Shown here one piece after another: positions 18,371 to 27,405 of a DNA stretch of 64,000 bases. Positions within the stretch are counted from its first letter, which is position 1, and each line of letters opens with the position of its first letter. A model generated the notes under the pieces. The model had not been told where the DNA came from and did not search any database. It worked only from the letters and a program-made list of their open reading frames with translations. The stretch comes from Vreelandella sedimenti. Lineage in GTDB: Bacteria > Pseudomonadota > Gammaproteobacteria > Pseudomonadales > Halomonadaceae. The stretch lies in the NCBI RefSeq assembly GCF_013416325.1, contig NZ_JACCGK010000004.1, positions 124,001 to 188,000 of the forward strand, written 5' to 3'. The position numbers were made by a program, and so were the translations under genes.

Positions 18371-19833
18371 TGAATAAAAATAGTAGTTATTGGCTATCTC
18401 AAGGCGCCTGGCAACAAGTTGCGGCAGTCAAAAATGGGCATTTCAGTGCTCGAGCTTTAGTTGAGGCGAGTCTTGTAGCTGCGGAAAAAAACTGTGCTCT
18501 TAATGCAATCATTTCGCTTGACCCCAACGGTGCACGTGATACGGCTGACCGTCTTGATCGAGGGAGTGATAAAAGCGTTGCACTACCACTGGCCGGTCTC
18601 CCAATTGTTGTTAAGGACAACATTGCGAGTGCCCGTTTACCGACGACTGGCGCGACGCGAGCTTTACAACGCTTCCAAGCTAATCGCAACGCTCCCTCTT
18701 TACAGCGTTTACTGGATGCGGGTGCCATTCTAATTGGCAAAGCTAATTTGCATGAATTGGCCTCAGGTGCTACTTGCGTTGGCACTTCCTCCTTTCCTGG
18801 AAGCGTTCGCAATCCCCACGCCCTCCACTGTTTTGCTGGGGGCTCTTCTGGAGGCACCGCTGCAGCAATAGCTTCGGGTATTGTCAGTGCAGGGCTAGGC
18901 ACCGATACCGGTGGTTCGTTACGGATTCCAGCGGCACTGACCGGCATTGTTGGATTTCGCCCCACCCATCATCGGCTTTCAAAGCAATGTCGCTATGATA
19001 GTCGAGGCCTGCTGCCGATCAGCCCTCATCATGACACCGTTGGGCCAATGGCGCGCTCGGTCTCAGATATCCGGCTACTGGATCATGTGCTAAGCGGTAG
19101 ACCTATGGCGAAAGGGCGGGCAACGCTACGTGGAAAAAGGTTCGGGATTTCGAGTTGGGCGTGGGAACCCATGAGCGAAGAAGTCCGCATACCTATGTAT
19201 CGGGCGCTGGAGCGCTTAGCTCAAGCTGGGGTCGAACTGGTGGACATTGATCTGAAAGAACTCGACGTACTCAATGAGAAAGTTTCTCCAATCATTAATC
19301 TCTACGAACCATTAGCTTCAATACCTGACTTCTTACGTGATTATGGACGTGAGCTCTGGATGCGAGAGTTAACGCTCGACGTTGTCGTCGAACAAATGGC
19401 AGGGCAAGAGGGACGCGATATGTTTGAGCGCACGCTAGCCGGTGCGACTGCTCAACAATATACGGAAGCCATATCCCGTCACTCTCCGGCCTTAACTCAA
19501 TATTTCGTGCGGAAGTTTCGCGATCACCGACTTGATGCTATATGTCTTCCCACCACGCTATTCTCCGCACGGGAAATTGATCGACCCGCCGACGAATGTT
19601 TGAAGATTGGTGAACGAATCGTCAGCCGTTTCGAGGGCTATATCCGCAATACCACGCCGATCAGCAGTGCCGGATTACCCAGCGTATCAATACCAGGCGG
19701 CAATACTGATGTTGGGCTACCTGTAGGGTTGGAACTGGCAGCCAATCTAGAAGAGGACGAAGAGCTTCTGGTATTGGCTGAGAGTGTTGCTCAGTATTTG
19801 AGAGAGGTCGTTGACACCCCACTTCCTGGGTAA
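18367..19833 (+). CDS. Amidase signature family enzyme
   Basis: The 488-residue enzyme has the Ser-cisSer-Lys triad of the amidase signature family: the lysine in IVVKDNI (about residue 83), the cis-serine in FAGGSSGGT (about 160) and the nucleophile in TDTGGSLRIPA (about 184). It hydrolyses a carbon-nitrogen amide bond, and relatives act on indoleacetamide, mandelamide, allophanate or aryl amides. It overlaps the second permease gene by four bases and is the last gene of the rightward operon. An ammonia- or amine-releasing step in breakdown of the imported compound is likely. Confidence 0.9.
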   Translation: MMNKNSSYWLSQGAWQQVAAVKNGHFSARALVEASLVAAEKNCALNAIISLDPNGARDTADRLDRGSDKSVALPLAGLPIVVKDNIASARLPTTGATRALQRFQANRNAPSLQRLLDAGAILIGKANLHELASGATCVGTSSFPGSVRNPHALHCFAGGSSGGTAAAIASGIVSAGLGTDTGGSLRIPAALTGIVGFRPTHHRLSKQCRYDSRGLLPISPHHDTVGPMARSVSDIRLLDHVLSGRPMAKGRATLRGKRFGISSWAWEPMSEEVRIPMYRALERLAQAGVELVDIDLKELDVLNEKVSPIINLYEPLASIPDFLRDYGRELWMRELTLDVVVEQMAGQEGRDMFERTLAGATAQQYTEAISRHSPALTQYFVRKFRDHRLDAICLPTTLFSAREIDRPADECLKIGERIVSRFEGYIRNTTPISSAGLPSVSIPGGNTDVGLPVGLELAANLEEDEELLVLAESVAQYLREVVDTPLPG

Positions 19834-19867
19834 GTGTCAACTTTGACGGTTACTAAGAGTATAGTGG

Positions 19868-22078
19868 TCAAGTGTTTGAGGCCCCTGTGCTTTGTCCCGC
19901 TACTTCACTTCCCACCAATCGATTAGCAGCCTCGCCCAGCGGGGCGAGCTGCTCGGTAATAAGGCGCAGCTGGCTTTGGATAGGGCGGTAGAGCGTGACG
20001 GCTTTTTCATCTGCTGATAGCGCACTTTTCTCATCTAACTGGGCTAATAACTCGGCAACTTGATCCGCCAGTGGCTCAACCGGCTGGCGCTGGTTTAATC
20101 GCTCGGCGATTTGTCCCAGCAGCTCACCAATACGTTTTGCTACCGGCACCAGCGTGGCATCGTCTTCATCGTCTGCCAATTGGTGGCGATGAGCGCCCAG
20201 TGCAGAAAGGTGGCTGAGCAGGGTATTGGAGAGCACTAAAAAGCGCAGCCCGTTGTCCGCGTCCAATTTTCGGTAGTGCCCCGGCTCATGGAGCATATTG
20301 GTCAGCAGGGTGGAGAGCGCTGCATCGGCGTTATGGGCATTGCGCCGCGCTAGGCGATAGGCCAAGTCATCCTGCTTGCCTTCCTCGTACTGGTGGATAA
20401 TCTCCTCCAGGTAGCGGCGGTGGTTATTGAGCGCGTTGGCGGCTTCGCGATAAAGCCTGCGGCCCTGCCAGTCGGGCAGAATAAAAAACACCGCTAAGCC
20501 CGCAATCAGTGAGCCAATCAAGGTATCGAGCAGACGCGGCAAAATCAGGTTAAAGCCATCGCCTACCTGGTTAAAACTGCACAACACCAACAGGGTGATG
20601 GAAGCGGTGGCGATCACGTAGTGTTTTTCGCGGTTAGCGAAGAACGAAACCCCGGCGGCCACGGCAATCATGCTCTGCACCAGCGGGTGCGGAAAGAGAC
20701 TGATCGACGCCCAGCCCACTACTAGGCCAAGTACCGTGCCCATTATCCGCTGGGACAAAAACCGCCGTGTGGTGGCAAAGTTGGGCCGGCAAACAAACAG
20801 CGTGGTCAGCAGAATCCAAAAGCCTTGCTCGGGGTCGATCCACTGCATCAGCCCATAGCCGGTCGTGAGGGCAATGGAGAGCCGCACTGCATGACGAAAA
20901 GTGGGGGAGCCGAGAGTAAAGTTTAGGCGCACCCGCTTCCACGCTTCCTGCAGACTCGACGGTGAGCGGTCATACAGTGAACTGTCGCGCCGCTCATCGC
21001 TGACGCCGGGATTGTGGGCGCTGGCGAGCTGATTCTCCAGGGTGGCCAGATTCTCTGCCAGCGCGCTCAATGGGTAAAGCAGCGGGCGCCACTCGGGCTT
21101 GCCACGGCCGCGTAGGTTCTCAATTGAGGCGTGCAGGTCGGCCAGCGCCTCTTCGCTCTGCTGATGATCAAACGGCCTATTGAGTAGCAGCGATTTGGCT
21201 AGCTGACGGCAGGAGCGCCCCTGTTGATCCAGCAGCCGCTGGCAGCGAAACAGCACATCGTGGTGGAAAAAGGCCTTGCTGAGCGCGCTGTAGGGGTAAT
21301 GGGTGGAGCTGGCGCGTTCGTGAATATCCTGGGCGATAAAGTAGATACGCAGGTAGCGGTTGAGTTTTTGGTCACCACGCTGGCCTTCAAGCCGCCTAAA
21401 AATCATCTCTTTGGCTTGATTGAGCGCAGCGACGACTTTGCCGTTCTGGCGCGCCAAGGCTACCCGACGCGCTTCCACATCGACACCGCGCACCGGTTCA
21501 AACAGCGCCGATTTCAGTATCAGAAACTCACCCAGCGCTTTGTACACCCGTGCCATGCTCTGCTTGACCGGTTGGCGCGAAAACAGTGCGCACCATACCA
21601 CTGAAATTAGCCCATACCACACCGCCCCAGCCAATAGCAGCAGTTGGCGCGCCGCCACGTCTTCATCCACCCCGCCGTGCTGCTCGATGTTGATCATCGA
21701 GTAGATCGAGAGTATTAGCGTGCCGGAAGCGATGGTGGCATAACGCTGTCCGATAGCACCGAGCATGATCAGGCAAAAGGTCGAAAGCCCCAGTCCCACT
21801 ACAAATAGCCACGGCCAGGGAAATAGCCACTGCACGATAAAGGACGCTGACGTAAAACACACCAGCGTTACCAGCAGTGCTTGAAGACGGCCTTGCCAGC
21901 TGTCGTCAGTTTCAGACAGCGCACAGGCGATAATGCCGAGGAAAAGCGGAATGACTAGCGCCACATCGCCCATTAAGCCGCTAAATAGCAACGCACCGCT
22001 GAACGCTATAAAAACGCGCAGGCTGTAGGCGAATTTATCGAGAGTCCAAAGGCGCCGTAGCGGCAAAGATATGGGCAT
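19868..22078 (-). CDS. yccS: YccS/YhfK family (FUSC) inner-membrane protein
   Basis: The 736-residue protein has two blocks of hydrophobic helices (about residues 15-160 and 390-520), each followed by a long soluble segment. This is the layout of the YccS/FUSC family related to efflux proteins such as AaeB. Its transport function is unknown. It converges on the amidase gene of the island and appears to mark the return to core chromosome. No partner periplasmic adaptor is adjacent. Confidence 0.85.
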   Translation of the reverse strand: MPISLPLRRLWTLDKFAYSLRVFIAFSGALLFSGLMGDVALVIPLFLGIIACALSETDDSWQGRLQALLVTLVCFTSASFIVQWLFPWPWLFVVGLGLSTFCLIMLGAIGQRYATIASGTLILSIYSMINIEQHGGVDEDVAARQLLLLAGAVWYGLISVVWCALFSRQPVKQSMARVYKALGEFLILKSALFEPVRGVDVEARRVALARQNGKVVAALNQAKEMIFRRLEGQRGDQKLNRYLRIYFIAQDIHERASSTHYPYSALSKAFFHHDVLFRCQRLLDQQGRSCRQLAKSLLLNRPFDHQQSEEALADLHASIENLRGRGKPEWRPLLYPLSALAENLATLENQLASAHNPGVSDERRDSSLYDRSPSSLQEAWKRVRLNFTLGSPTFRHAVRLSIALTTGYGLMQWIDPEQGFWILLTTLFVCRPNFATTRRFLSQRIMGTVLGLVVGWASISLFPHPLVQSMIAVAAGVSFFANREKHYVIATASITLLVLCSFNQVGDGFNLILPRLLDTLIGSLIAGLAVFFILPDWQGRRLYREAANALNNHRRYLEEIIHQYEEGKQDDLAYRLARRNAHNADAALSTLLTNMLHEPGHYRKLDADNGLRFLVLSNTLLSHLSALGAHRHQLADDEDDATLVPVAKRIGELLGQIAERLNQRQPVEPLADQVAELLAQLDEKSALSADEKAVTLYRPIQSQLRLITEQLAPLGEAANRLVGSEVAGQSTGASNT

Positions 22079-22249
22079 AAAAGCTCTTATAGATGGCTGT
22101 TAGACTTTAGTATAAATGCGTAGGCGTTGGATGTCGCTACTCAGCACTCAACGTTTGAGTGTTCTAAAAAATAGCGCACTAAAGCCCTATGATTGAAACA
22201 GTAACCTTTCGATACTCGGAGTGACTCTAAAAAAAACAGGGACACTCCT

Positions 22250-23068
22250 ATGGATATCAAACTGCTGCTGGACTGGCGTCTTCACCTTACGGTGATTGTG
22301 ACGTCGATGTTTGCCGAGTGGGTCGGCATCGTACGCATCCCCCTCGGGCCTGGAACACTGTTGTTATTACCGCTGCTCTACGCCTTTGTGATTGGCGTTC
22401 TGTTCAATCCTCATCTTTTTTCGGCAATGGGCAAGGTCATTCCCAAGCCGGTCAGCAATGCTGCGGGCCCGATTATTCTCATCGCGATCCTGCCGTTTAT
22501 CGCCAAGTTCGGTTCCACCATTGGCCCAGCGATCGAGCAGATCATCGCTGCCGGCCCTGCGCTGATTCTCCAGGAACTGGGTAATCTCGGCACCATGCTC
22601 ATAGCGCTACCCTTTGCAGTATTAGTCCTCAAAATGGGGCGTGAAGCGATCGGTGCCACTTACTCTATCGCCCGTGAGCCCAATATTGCCATTATTTCAG
22701 ACCGTTACGGGCTGAGAAGCCCTGAAGGTATCGGTATTATGGGCGTTTACGTAGTGGGCACCATGTTCGGTACGCTCTACTTCGCCTTAATGGCGGGCTA
22801 CATCGCCTCGCTGGATATACTCGATATTCGTGCTTTGGCCATGGCCTGTGGGGTGGGAAGTGGCAGTATGGTGGCGGCGTGTTCGGCAGCCTTAGCCGAA
22901 GCGGTACCTGCATCCAAAGACGAACTACTCGCCTTTGCCGGGGCAAGCAACCTGCTTACCTACGCCACCGGTCTGTATATATCGCTATTTATCGCGCTAC
23001 CGATCACTGAGTGGATGTACAAGCGCTTAAAAGGCTCGCGCCAGGAGGTTAGCCATGAAAACTCATGA
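22250..23068 (+). CDS. DUF3100 family membrane protein
   Basis: The 272-residue protein has about seven to eight hydrophobic segments and a glycine-rich block CGVGSGSMVAACSAALAEAVP. It matches what I know as DUF3100, a family of presumed transporters often found beside M20 amidohydrolases. Its stop overlaps the next gene by 14 bases, so the two membrane proteins are probably subunits made together. The substrate is unknown; an N-acyl amino acid is a reasonable guess from the hydrolase downstream. Confidence 0.75.
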   Translation: MDIKLLLDWRLHLTVIVTSMFAEWVGIVRIPLGPGTLLLLPLLYAFVIGVLFNPHLFSAMGKVIPKPVSNAAGPIILIAILPFIAKFGSTIGPAIEQIIAAGPALILQELGNLGTMLIALPFAVLVLKMGREAIGATYSIAREPNIAIISDRYGLRSPEGIGIMGVYVVGTMFGTLYFALMAGYIASLDILDIRALAMACGVGSGSMVAACSAALAEAVPASKDELLAFAGASNLLTYATGLYISLFIALPITEWMYKRLKGSRQEVSHENS

Positions 23069-23549
23069 GAGCCCAGTCGATCAGTTCGATGCTGAGGCGT
23101 TAAAAGAGCTACGTCCCGAAAATCAGCTAGGTAAAACCGCGTTGGTACTGGCAGCAGTGTGTGTGGCTGCATGGTTTAGCAATATCGTTAACGGTTCGCC
23201 TTTATTAGATGCGCTGCCCGGCATGTTGATTCTGTATGTCATGGTCATTATCGGCTTGGTAGTTGGGCGGTTTTGCCCTTTTTACCTGCCCAGCGTGGCC
23301 TGGGTGTCGCTGATCAGTATTATCGCGACGCTGCCGTTCTTCCCAGGTAATGGGTGGATCATCGCACGGCTGGCTGAAGTAGATTTCCTGGCAGTGGTCA
23401 CGCCGGTACTGGCCTACGCAGGGCTGGCGCTTACCGGGCGTGAGTTTGCCATGTTCAAGCAAACTGGCTGGAAGCTGGTGATTGTGGCCCTGCTGGTCTT
23501 TACCGGTACCTTTATTGGCTCTGCCGTTGTCGCCCATGTGATGCTTTAA
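23055..23549 (+). CDS. Small membrane protein, partner of the DUF3100 protein
   Basis: The 164-residue protein has a hydrophilic N terminus of about 30 residues and then four to five hydrophobic segments. The ATG at 23055 is preceded by CAGGAGG inside the end of the DUF3100 gene. I do not recognise a named family. The overlap and the following M20 gene argue that it is the second subunit of a two-part transporter. Confidence 0.7.
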   Translation: MKTHESPVDQFDAEALKELRPENQLGKTALVLAAVCVAAWFSNIVNGSPLLDALPGMLILYVMVIIGLVVGRFCPFYLPSVAWVSLISIIATLPFFPGNGWIIARLAEVDFLAVVTPVLAYAGLALTGREFAMFKQTGWKLVIVALLVFTGTFIGSAVVAHVML

Positions 23550-23559
23550 GGACAAGACG

Positions 23560-24717
23560 ATGACTGCTTCAGTAGACTTACCGGATAACGCAGAACTAAA
23601 AGCGTGGCGCCATGATTTTCACCAGCACCCGGAAACGGCGTTTGAGGAGCACCGCACCAGTGCGCGTATTGCCGAGCTGCTGACTGAGTGGGGATTTGAG
23701 GTAACCACCGGGATTGCCGGAACGGGTGTGGTAGCTGCTCTGGATGGTCAACAGGGTGAAGGCAAAACCATCGGCCTACGGGCCGATATCGACGCTTTAG
23801 ATATAAGAGAAGAGACGCAGTTGGACTACGCCTCGCAAACGCCCGGCAAAATGCATGCCTGTGGCCACGATGGCCACACAACGATGCTATTGGGCGCTGC
23901 CTGGGCGTTAAAGCAGCAACCGGATTTCAAAGGCCGGGTGGTCTTTATCTTTCAACCCGCCGAAGAGAGCGCCGGTGGCGGGCGGGTGATGGTCGAAGAG
24001 GGGCTGTTTGAGCGTTTTCCCATGGACACCGTGTACGGCCTGCACAACTGGCCGGGTCTGCCCGTAGGCGTCGCAGCGGTGCACGATACCGACGTCATGG
24101 CCGCTTTCGACATCTATAGCCTGACGCTGACTGGCAAGGGCTGCCATGCGGCGATGCCCCATTTAGGTACTGATACGGTTTTGGCGAGCTGCCAACTGAT
24201 CAGCCAACTGCAAGGGCTAGTGAGCCGTGAAACGCCGCCGGACAAATCTGCCGTGCTGAGTATTACCAGTATTAACGCGGGGGATACCTTCAATGTGATT
24301 CCCGAACAGGTGGCGCTTCGCGGCACGCTGCGCTGTTTTGATATGGCGCTTAAAGAGCACCTGGAGGCACGCTTTAAGCAGGCGATTGCCAGCTTGGCGG
24401 AGTTTCACGGTTTAACCGTTGAGCTGGACTATCAGCGCTGCTACCCCGCCACTATCAATACCCCTGAACACGCCCAGCAGTGCGCTACGGTGCTCGAAAA
24501 CTTGCTTGGCAGCGACAACGTGATTCGCAATCCGCCGCCAAGCATGGCGTCTGAGGACTTCTCGTTCCTGCTGGCCGAGCGCCCAGGTGCCTATATCTGG
24601 ATGGGCAATGGCGAGGAATCCGCTTCGCTTCATAATCCGCACTATGATTTCAACGATGCATTGTTGCCGTTGGGTGTGCGCTACTGGGTGGAGCTGGCAA
24701 GGGCACTGCTCGTCTAA
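23560..24717 (+). CDS. M20 family amidohydrolase (aminoacylase/hippurate hydrolase type)
   Basis: The 385-residue enzyme has the metal motif HACGHDGH (C101, H103, H106), FQPAEES with the catalytic glutamate near 135-136, and the final metal histidine in SLHNPHYDFND. The family hydrolyses N-acyl amino acids, hippurate or indoleacetyl-amino acids in the cytosol. It starts 10 bases after the small membrane protein, so uptake and hydrolysis are likely one operon. Confidence 0.9.
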   Translation: MTASVDLPDNAELKAWRHDFHQHPETAFEEHRTSARIAELLTEWGFEVTTGIAGTGVVAALDGQQGEGKTIGLRADIDALDIREETQLDYASQTPGKMHACGHDGHTTMLLGAAWALKQQPDFKGRVVFIFQPAEESAGGGRVMVEEGLFERFPMDTVYGLHNWPGLPVGVAAVHDTDVMAAFDIYSLTLTGKGCHAAMPHLGTDTVLASCQLISQLQGLVSRETPPDKSAVLSITSINAGDTFNVIPEQVALRGTLRCFDMALKEHLEARFKQAIASLAEFHGLTVELDYQRCYPATINTPEHAQQCATVLENLLGSDNVIRNPPPSMASEDFSFLLAERPGAYIWMGNGEESASLHNPHYDFNDALLPLGVRYWVELARALLV

Positions 24718-24728
24718 ATCGTCACCTT

Positions 24729-24756
24729 TTTCTTAACAACAATTTCTTAACAACAA
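24729..24756. repeat. Perfect 14-bp tandem duplication
   Basis: TTTCTTAACAACAA occurs twice head to tail in the gap between the M20 gene and the dehydrogenase gene. It has no hairpin potential and looks like a slippage duplication. The rest of this 133-base gap has only a weak GGGTAGGGGA-to-TACCCC stem. Confidence 0.7.
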
Positions 24757-24850
24757 GCGTTATTCGCTCTCTGATGCCCACTGGGTAGGGGAGCGTCTAC
24801 CCCGAACATGGCGTCTTCATACTCAACAGGGCGTTCAAGGAGCATTTACG

Positions 24851-25780
24851 ATGTCTTCAACTAGGATCTCTTCAACTATGGTGTCCTCAACAACAGCGTT
24901 ATCGATCGTGGTCATTGGTTTGGGGCAGATGGGCGGCAATATGGCGCTCACCCTCAAAGCAGCAGGGTTTGAAGTAACGGGTAGCGATGTATTTGAGCAA
25001 GCGCGGTCGCGTCTTGCTGCTCAAGGATTAACCGTTGTGGCTCCCGAAGAACTACCCGCAAGTGACGTTTACCTGCTGTCGTTGCCCACCTCTGCTCATG
25101 TGCGCGAGGTGATTGAGCAATCGCCAAGCCTGCTTGACCTTGCGCCGAAAGGTAGCGTGATTGTCGATACCTCCACCAGTGACCCTGCCGTGACTCGTGA
25201 ACTGGCCGAAAAAGTAACCGCAGCGGGCCTTCTATGGTTAGATGCCCCGGTCAGCGGCGGCCCGAAAGGCGCTGCCAGCGGCAAGCTGGGGATGCTGTTG
25301 GGAGGCGATGAAAGCACTATCGAACGGGTATTACCGATGCTGGAAGCCATGTCGGCCAAGCGTACCCATGTGGGCGGCCCGGGCAGCGGCCATGTGGTCA
25401 AGCTTGCCAATAATTACCTCTGTGCCGCGCACTTGTTAACCACCGCCGAAGCCGTTGCTATGGCAGCCAAGGCGGGCGTTGACCCCGCGGCCTGCTTGGC
25501 GGGCCTTAACAGTGGCTCTGGGCGCAGCGCGGTCAGCGAGGTGAACTTCCCAGAGTGGGTGTTGAGTGAGCGTTTCGATTCAGGCTTTACCACTGGTCTT
25601 ATGCGTAAGGATTTACGTCTGGCCCGGGATGCCGCTGAGCAGCTGGATATCCCCTCGCCGCTGTTACAAGCCGTGGTCGATGCCTGGCACGCGAACCCTG
25701 AACAACCAAGCGATAGAGATGACTTTAACCATATCACCACGCCGATATTAGCGCGTGCCAGCCAGGCGGAGGAGCAGTAA
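24851..25780 (+). CDS. NAD(P)-dependent 3-hydroxyisobutyrate dehydrogenase-family oxidoreductase
   Basis: The 309-residue beta-hydroxyacid dehydrogenase has the cofactor motif VVIGLGQMGGNMA, the substrate-binding DAPVSGGPKGAASGKL and the catalytic lysine in VKLANNYL. Members oxidise 3-hydroxyisobutyrate, L-threonate, tartronate or similar acids. AAGGAG lies 9 bases before the ATG at 24851. The first 16 residues are a serine-threonine-rich repeat built from a 15-bp DNA triplication and are not part of the fold, so a later start is possible. It is the first gene of an operon with an aldehyde dehydrogenase. Confidence 0.88.
   Translation: MSSTRISSTMVSSTTALSIVVIGLGQMGGNMALTLKAAGFEVTGSDVFEQARSRLAAQGLTVVAPEELPASDVYLLSLPTSAHVREVIEQSPSLLDLAPKGSVIVDTSTSDPAVTRELAEKVTAAGLLWLDAPVSGGPKGAASGKLGMLLGGDESTIERVLPMLEAMSAKRTHVGGPGSGHVVKLANNYLCAAHLLTTAEAVAMAAKAGVDPAACLAGLNSGSGRSAVSEVNFPEWVLSERFDSGFTTGLMRKDLRLARDAAEQLDIPSPLLQAVVDAWHANPEQPSDRDDFNHITTPILARASQAEEQ
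24854..24898. repeat. Three 15-bp tandem units at the start of the dehydrogenase gene
   Basis: The units TCTTCAACTAGGATC, TCTTCAACTATGGTG and TCCTCAACAACAGCG follow directly after the ATG and encode SSTRI, SSTMV and SSTTA. The 15-bp period keeps the reading frame. Similar 15-bp triplets occur before phoB and before tctB. Confidence 0.75.
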
Positions 25781-27330
25781 TGAACGCACTTAGCCAACAT
25801 GCCCAAGATCACCTTACTTCGCTGCTCGAAGGTTTTGGATTAACGGCCACCACACTGCTGAGTAACTGGATTGATGGCGGTCTAGCGGCAGGAGAGGAGG
25901 ACGTGATCACCCTGACCAATCCGGCCACCGGCGAAACACTGGTGAACTATCGCGATGCGGGTGCTGGACTGATTGAGTGTGCCACCCAAGCGGCACAGCG
26001 AGGCCAACGTGAATGGATGGCGCTAACCGCCAGCGAACGCGGACGGCGCATGAATGCAGCCATACGCGGCCTGGCGGGCCATGAAGAGGCGCTGGCTCAG
26101 CTGGAAAGTGTGGTGGCCGGTAAGCCGATTCGTGACTGCCGGGCTGAAGTAGACAAAGTACGCGAGATGTTCGAGTACTACGCGGGCTGGTGCGACAAGC
26201 AGCACGGCGAAGTGATTCCAGTGCCTACCTCACATCTTAACTATGTGCGCCATGTACCTTACGGCGTGGTGGGGCAGATTACCCCTTGGAATGCCCCGAT
26301 GTTCACCTGTGCCTGGCAGTTGGCCCCGGCTATTGCGGCCGGTAACGGCGTAGTACTGAAGCCTTCTGAGCTAACGCCCTTCTCATCGGTGGTGATTGCC
26401 AAGCTACTCGAAAGCGGCGGGCTTCCTAAGGGGTTGATCAATATCGTCAATGGGCTGGGCAAGTCGACCGGCGCAGCGCTGACCGATCACCCCGCCATCA
26501 GCAAGCTGGTATTCGTGGGCTCTCCCCAGAGTGGCCGCATGATTGCTGAAGCGGGCGCGAGGCGGTTGGTACCCAGCGTGTTAGAGCTGGGGGGCAAGTC
26601 CGCCAATATCGTGTTTGCCGATGCCAAGCTCGATGAAGCCGTCGCGGGTGCCCAGGCGGCCATTTTTGCCGCTGCTGGCCAGAGTTGTGTGGCGGGCTCA
26701 CGGCTGTTGATTGAGCGCCCGGTGTTTGAGCAAGTCACCAGCCGTTTGGCGCGGGCGGCGGAGCAGATTGCGGTGGGCCTGCCTAGCGATGAAGCGACCC
26801 GCATGGGACCTTTGCAGAATCGTCGCCAATTTGAGCAGGTCACCCGCATGATCGACGCCGCAGTAGCCGCTGGCGCGCGGCTGCTAACGGGCGGTAAACG
26901 GCCAGAGGGGTTACCTGATGAGGCTCAGGGCTATTTTATCGCCCCTACCGTGCTGGTCGATGTCACGCCGGAGATGGAGATTGCTCAACAAGAAGTGTTC
27001 GGCCCGGTGCTGGTGGCGATGGTCTTCGACAGTGAAGCTGAGGCCATTCAACTCGCCAACGAGACCCGCTTTGGCTTGGCTGGCGCCGTTTGGAGCCAGG
27101 ACGTAGCGCGGGCGCATCGCGTAGCCGGGCAACTGCGAGCTGGCACGGTGTGGATCAATAGTTACAAGGCGATCAGCGTGATGTCGCCGTTTGGTGGCTT
27201 TGGTGATAGCGGCTTCGGCCGCTCCAGCGGCTTGGATGGCCTGCGCGAATACACGGTGCCGCAAAGCGTCTGGGTGGAAACCGCCCCCGAAGCCAGCGTG
27301 GCGTTTGGTTACGGTAGCGGCGTTGGCTGA
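25780..27330 (+). CDS. NAD(P)-dependent aldehyde dehydrogenase
   Basis: The 516-residue ALDH has the catalytic cysteine in AAGQSCVAGSR, the general-base glutamate in LELGGKSANIVF and the asparagine in QITPWNAP. It oxidises an aldehyde to the acid; the specific substrate is not readable. It overlaps the dehydrogenase by one base (TAATG), so the pair likely carries out a sequential alcohol-to-aldehyde-to-acid conversion. Confidence 0.93.
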   Translation: MNALSQHAQDHLTSLLEGFGLTATTLLSNWIDGGLAAGEEDVITLTNPATGETLVNYRDAGAGLIECATQAAQRGQREWMALTASERGRRMNAAIRGLAGHEEALAQLESVVAGKPIRDCRAEVDKVREMFEYYAGWCDKQHGEVIPVPTSHLNYVRHVPYGVVGQITPWNAPMFTCAWQLAPAIAAGNGVVLKPSELTPFSSVVIAKLLESGGLPKGLINIVNGLGKSTGAALTDHPAISKLVFVGSPQSGRMIAEAGARRLVPSVLELGGKSANIVFADAKLDEAVAGAQAAIFAAAGQSCVAGSRLLIERPVFEQVTSRLARAAEQIAVGLPSDEATRMGPLQNRRQFEQVTRMIDAAVAAGARLLTGGKRPEGLPDEAQGYFIAPTVLVDVTPEMEIAQQEVFGPVLVAMVFDSEAEAIQLANETRFGLAGAVWSQDVARAHRVAGQLRAGTVWINSYKAISVMSPFGGFGDSGFGRSSGLDGLREYTVPQSVWVETAPEASVAFGYGSGVG

Positions 27331-27365
27331 TTGCCCCATGACACCTGAGGATATTGATCTAATTT

Positions 27366-27386
27366 GCTGGAGCGTTTCGCTCCAGC
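27366..27386 (+). other. Strong intercistronic hairpin before the VOC gene
   Basis: GCTGGAGCG and CGCTCCAGC form a 9-bp stem around TTT. It is not followed by a T run, so it is more likely an RNA stabiliser or attenuator than a full terminator. It lies 20 bases before the VOC start. Confidence 0.5.
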
Positions 27387-27405
27387 ATCGTGAGGAGTTA
27401 CTGCA

